Below, in pieces: positions 61,154 to 64,000 of a DNA stretch of 64,000 bases. A program made the position numbers and the translations under genes. The DNA is taken from NCBI GenBank assembly GCA_002840555.1, contig PHBJ01000009.1, positions 1-64,000 on the forward strand, in the 5' to 3' direction. This DNA is from Deltaproteobacteria bacterium HGW-Deltaproteobacteria-13. GTDB taxonomy: Bacteria; Desulfobacterota; Syntrophia; Syntrophales; Smithellaceae. The notes under the pieces are model-generated. The model was not told the DNA's origin, searched no databases, and was given only the letters and a program-made list of their open reading frames with translations. How positions within the stretch are numbered: the stretch's first letter is position 1; every line of letters begins with the position of its first letter.

Positions 61154-63466
61154 CTAAGCCAATCCTTTTTTAATCATCGAGGAGGCAATAACTGCCTGAC
61201 CCAGGGAAACGCCGCCGTCGTTGGCCGGAATCTGCCTGTGGCAGTAAACTTCAAAACCGTCGTTCCTAAGCTTTTCTATGCTGCCTTCCAATAATATCTT
61301 GTTTTGAAAACAACCGCCGCTTAACACCACGCGCGTAAGCCCTGTTGCTTTGCGCATTTTATCTGCCGTAACGGTAAAGGCATCGGTTAGTGTCTGATGA
61401 AACGATGCTGCAATGTGTGCCTTGCTTTTTCCGGCATCGAGATCGGCGACAATCGCTTTGATCATGTCTGTATAATCTATAATATTCGATTTATCGCCAT
61501 CTTGCAAGATAGCAAAAGGGTAGGGCGATCCTGATGAATCTGCCGCCTGTGCTTCCAGCTCCATAGCGGCCTGTCCTTCAAAACTGACCGTGCGGCGTAA
61601 ACCGATGAGCGCGGCAACACCATCAAATAACCGGCCTAAACCTGAAGACAGAGGTGAATTCATCCTGCTTTCGATGATCTTGTCCAGCGTCTCACAGATG
61701 CTTTGATCCGTCATCAGCTTCAAATGCAGGGCTATTTCTTTCCAGGATGGACCCCAGGCGGCTTTGAGCAGACTCGCCGCTATACGCCAGGGTTCACGGA
61801 TTGACTTCTCACCGCCGGGTAAAACAAGATATTGCAGATGACCGAAACGTTGAAATCCGGTTTCACTGGCAATCAGAAATTCTCCTCCCCAGGCATTGCC
61901 GTCCAAGCCGTAGCCTGTGCCGTCCATCGCCAATCCGATTACATCACCTTCAATTTGATTATCTGCCATGCAACTGACAATGTGGGCATGATGATGTTGA
62001 ACGCGGATGACTTTATCTGCCGGGATTTCCCTGGCCGCCTGTGTTGAGTAATATCCCGGGTGGTAGTCGCAGGCGACGATTTGGGGGTCTGATTCGGTAA
62101 TTCTTTTCATCAGCGTCAGGCTCCCGGAAAAGAAGTCGCGTGCCTGCGGTGTTTCCAGGTCTCCGATATGGGGACTAAGATAGGCAAAATTATCTTTGAG
62201 AATACACTGGGTCGTTTTCAGTTGCGGCCCGAGTGCCAGAACAGCAGGCATTGAATCTTTCAGCGCAAGAGGCTGGGGAACATAGCCTCGTGAACGCCTC
62301 ATTAATTGCGGTAGCTTCGCGGAAACAAAAGCGATGGAATCGTCGCACCGTACCAGAATATCCCGGTTATGCACGAGAAAATAATCGGCAATGCCAAGCA
62401 GGCGGGTGACCGCTTCACGATTACCCGTGCAGATCGGTTCGTCAACCTGATTGGCGCTGGTCATCACCAGAGCCGTAAAATTATTCTCCAGCAGTAAATA
62501 ATGCAGCGGAGCGTAGGGCAGCATGACGCCGAGATCGGGAACCGCCGGCGCGACAAAATCTGAAATAAGATCATTATTTATTTTCTTGAGCAAAACAATC
62601 GGCCGCTGGACAGAGGTAAGCAACATCTTTTCTTCTTCATTAATTCCGGCAATGCGTCTGGCCTGAACAATGTCGCGTGCCATGATAGCGAGAGGCTTTT
62701 CTTCGCGGTATTTGCGCGAGCGAAGCTTCTTTACGGCCTCATCATTTCCGGCATCCACGCTTAAGTGAAATCCTCCCAGCCCCTTGATGGCCAGTATTTG
62801 TCCGGATTTGAGCAAATCAATCGCGGCTCTGACCGGATCATCCGTTTTAATGATTTCTCCTTCCGCATCCAGCAACATCATCTGCGGTCCGCAGACAGGG
62901 CAGGCGTTGGGCTCGGCGTGAAAGCGCCTGTCGGCCGGGTTTTCATATTCAGCAAGGCATTGGGGGCATTGCGGGAAACAGGACATAGACGTGTTGACCC
63001 GGTCATAAGGAATCGCGTTGATAATGGTCAAACGGGGGCCGCAATTTGTGCAGTTAATGAAAGGATAGCGAAAACGCCTGTCTGTAGGGTCGAAAAGCTC
63101 TTTTAAACAATCGTCACAGATAGCGGCATCGGGTGTGATATGCACATCCGCGTGACCCTGCGCATCACTCCCGATAATTTGAAAAGTATTATCGTTTAAG
63201 ATTTTTATTTCCCAGGACGATTTGCTGGTAATGTGAGCCAGCGGCGGAAGATCCTCCCGGATGCTCATTAAAAAAATGTCGAGTGCTTCCGGATAGCCTT
63301 CAACTTCCGCAACCACGCCGTCCGGGCGATTCTGCACAAAACCGGTCAGATTGTTTTTCACAGCCTGCCGGTAGACAAAGGGCCGGAAACCGACCCCCTG
63401 CACAATACCGGAAAAAAGATAACGGACTCTTTTTTTATTCACGTCTTTATTTTTTGAATGCATCAA
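61154..63466 (-). CDS. hypF: Carbamoyltransferase HypF
   Basis: 770 residues with all HypF domains in order: acylphosphatase (FSGIVQGVGFRPFVYRQA), two zinc-finger groups (CDDCLKELFD...CTNCGPR; CPQCLAEYEN...CPVCGP), a YrdC-like domain (AIKGLGGFHLSVDAG), and the Kae1-like carbamoyltransferase part (VQHHHAHIVSCMADN; SGGCFQNKILLE). It makes the carbamoyl group for the cyanide ligands of [NiFe]-hydrogenase. Its start overlaps the hypB end by 20 bases. Confidence 0.97.
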   Translation of the reverse strand: MMHSKNKDVNKKRVRYLFSGIVQGVGFRPFVYRQAVKNNLTGFVQNRPDGVVAEVEGYPEALDIFLMSIREDLPPLAHITSKSSWEIKILNDNTFQIIGSDAQGHADVHITPDAAICDDCLKELFDPTDRRFRYPFINCTNCGPRLTIINAIPYDRVNTSMSCFPQCPQCLAEYENPADRRFHAEPNACPVCGPQMMLLDAEGEIIKTDDPVRAAIDLLKSGQILAIKGLGGFHLSVDAGNDEAVKKLRSRKYREEKPLAIMARDIVQARRIAGINEEEKMLLTSVQRPIVLLKKINNDLISDFVAPAVPDLGVMLPYAPLHYLLLENNFTALVMTSANQVDEPICTGNREAVTRLLGIADYFLVHNRDILVRCDDSIAFVSAKLPQLMRRSRGYVPQPLALKDSMPAVLALGPQLKTTQCILKDNFAYLSPHIGDLETPQARDFFSGSLTLMKRITESDPQIVACDYHPGYYSTQAAREIPADKVIRVQHHHAHIVSCMADNQIEGDVIGLAMDGTGYGLDGNAWGGEFLIASETGFQRFGHLQYLVLPGGEKSIREPWRIAASLLKAAWGPSWKEIALHLKLMTDQSICETLDKIIESRMNSPLSSGLGRLFDGVAALIGLRRTVSFEGQAAMELEAQAADSSGSPYPFAILQDGDKSNIIDYTDMIKAIVADLDAGKSKAHIAASFHQTLTDAFTVTADKMRKATGLTRVVLSGGCFQNKILLEGSIEKLRNDGFEVYCHRQIPANDGGVSLGQAVIASSMIKKGLA

Positions 63467-64000
63467 TGCGTCGGGTCAGCCAGGCAATCCATTCATCCAG
63501 GCCTGCTGCGGTCTTACAGGAGACTTCAAATATTTTTAAATCCTTGTGCAAAGCCAGTGAATCACGTTTGGCCTTTTCCAGATCAAAATCAACATACGGC
63601 ATCAAATCTATTTTATTGATCAGGAGCGCTGACGATTCCTGAAACATCAAAGGATATTTGGATGGTTTATCCGCGCCTTCGGGTGTGCTCAGAAGCATGA
63701 TCTTGACGTTTTCACCGATTTTAAATTCAGCAGGGCATACCAGATTGCCCACGTTTTCCACGATCAGAAAATCGATTTTGCTCAAATCAAAGGCAGGCAG
63801 GGCTTCTCTAATCATGTTGCCGTCGATATGGCAGCCGCCGCCGGTATTGATCTGCACAACGGGAATATCCAGCTTGGCGATGCGGTCGGCATCATAGGTA
63901 TCCTGAATGTCGCCTTCGATCACGGCGATCCTGTAATTGTCCCGCAGGGCGACGATGGTTCTTTCTACAAGCGATGTTTTTCCGGCGCCGGGCGAACTCA
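63447..64000 (-). CDS. hypB: Hydrogenase/urease nickel incorporation GTPase HypB (5' end outside window)
   Basis: The visible part runs from the P-loop region (PGAGKT near the window edge) through AVIEGDIQDTYDADRI, INTGGGCHIDG, DFLIVENVGNLVCPAEFKIG and NKIDLMPYVDFDLEKA. These are the GTPase and metal-binding motifs of HypB. The Cys/His of GGGCHIDG and NLVC are conserved metal ligands. HypB delivers nickel to the hydrogenase large subunit. The N-terminal part lies outside. hypB, hypF and hypE are in series, with hypC and hypD not seen. Confidence 0.93.
   Translation of the reverse strand, partial: SSPGAGKTSLVERTIVALRDNYRIAVIEGDIQDTYDADRIAKLDIPVVQINTGGGCHIDGNMIREALPAFDLSKIDFLIVENVGNLVCPAEFKIGENVKIMLLSTPEGADKPSKYPLMFQESSALLINKIDLMPYVDFDLEKAKRDSLALHKDLKIFEVSCKTAAGLDEWIAWLTRRIDAFKK

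Noticed and set aside
1-64000. CRISPR array, tRNA or rRNA genes, transposases or phage genes
   Set aside because: No regularly spaced repeats, no RNA gene cores, and no integrase or transposase motifs were seen in any frame.

Overview
The window looks like a chromosomal segment from an anaerobic, probably syntrophic member of the Desulfobacterota (Syntrophus/Smithella-like). This placement is inference from gene content: a complete V/A-type ATPase operon, a tungstate uptake (Tup) locus, an EtfA with an N-terminal 2x[4Fe-4S] domain beside EtfB, [NiFe]-hydrogenase maturation genes (hypB, hypF, hypE), a stand-alone biotin-carrier protein, and an ACP/acyl-ligase/acyltransferase fusion. No rRNA, tRNA, CRISPR array, transposase or phage gene was seen.

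Layout. 0-4.2 kb: the end of a cell-wall-type protein (NTF2-like C-terminus) and a large AsmA/YhdP-like protein. 4.2-12.8 kb: V-ATPase operon behind an exact sigma70 consensus promoter, in the order coiled-coil stalk, C, I, K, [120-bp inverted-repeat element], F, E, A, B, D. 12.8-20.3 kb: an RsbRD-N-like protein, a UMF1-type MFS transporter, the 945-residue ACP-AMP ligase-PlsC fusion, and on the minus strand an HD-GYP protein, an amino-acid permease and a 71-residue biotin carrier. 20.4-25 kb: tungstate locus (regulator, two TupA paralogues, TupB, TupC). 25-48 kb: a stress and redox island with a phasin-like protein, DUF1499, VTT protein, MsrA-MsrB, sterol-desaturase-like protein, flavin disulfide reductase, ferritin, response regulator, RND efflux operon, WrbA, a damaged superoxide dismutase, a CuA-type cupredoxin, glyoxalase-like protein, OsmC, a rubrerythrin-like protein, EtfAB, DUF488, a universal stress protein and membrane proteins. 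48-53.9 kb: a sensor kinase, two response regulators and an aldehyde dehydrogenase. 54-59.3 kb: a TMTC-like membrane/TPR protein, a DEAD-box helicase with a coupled leader peptide, a second ferritin and an unknown secreted protein. 59.4-64 kb, minus strand: a carboxymuconolactone-decarboxylase-family protein, hypE, hypF and the 3' part of hypB.

The most interesting signal is a bipartite element found five times between 25 and 45.6 kb. A dyad of the form TGGTAG-N7-CTACCA is followed, always exactly 25 bases after the start of the right arm, by GTATTG. It lies upstream of two small-protein genes (leading to the phasin-like gene and to ferritin), wrbA, the RND efflux operon and the universal stress protein gene. 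The geometry would place the dyad near -41 if GTATTG is the -10 region, as in a class II activated promoter. Linked to it is a family of three 56-57 residue proteins sharing a P-[A/S]-I-E-x-K-x-R motif. I recognise neither the element nor the protein family, and together they suggest an undescribed stress regulon. Other points to check are an in-frame TAG at a normally glutamine position in the superoxide dismutase, tandem TupA paralogues of which one has a rewritten oxyanion loop, a coupled leader peptide before the helicase, and a possible H-type pseudoknot downstream of wrbA.
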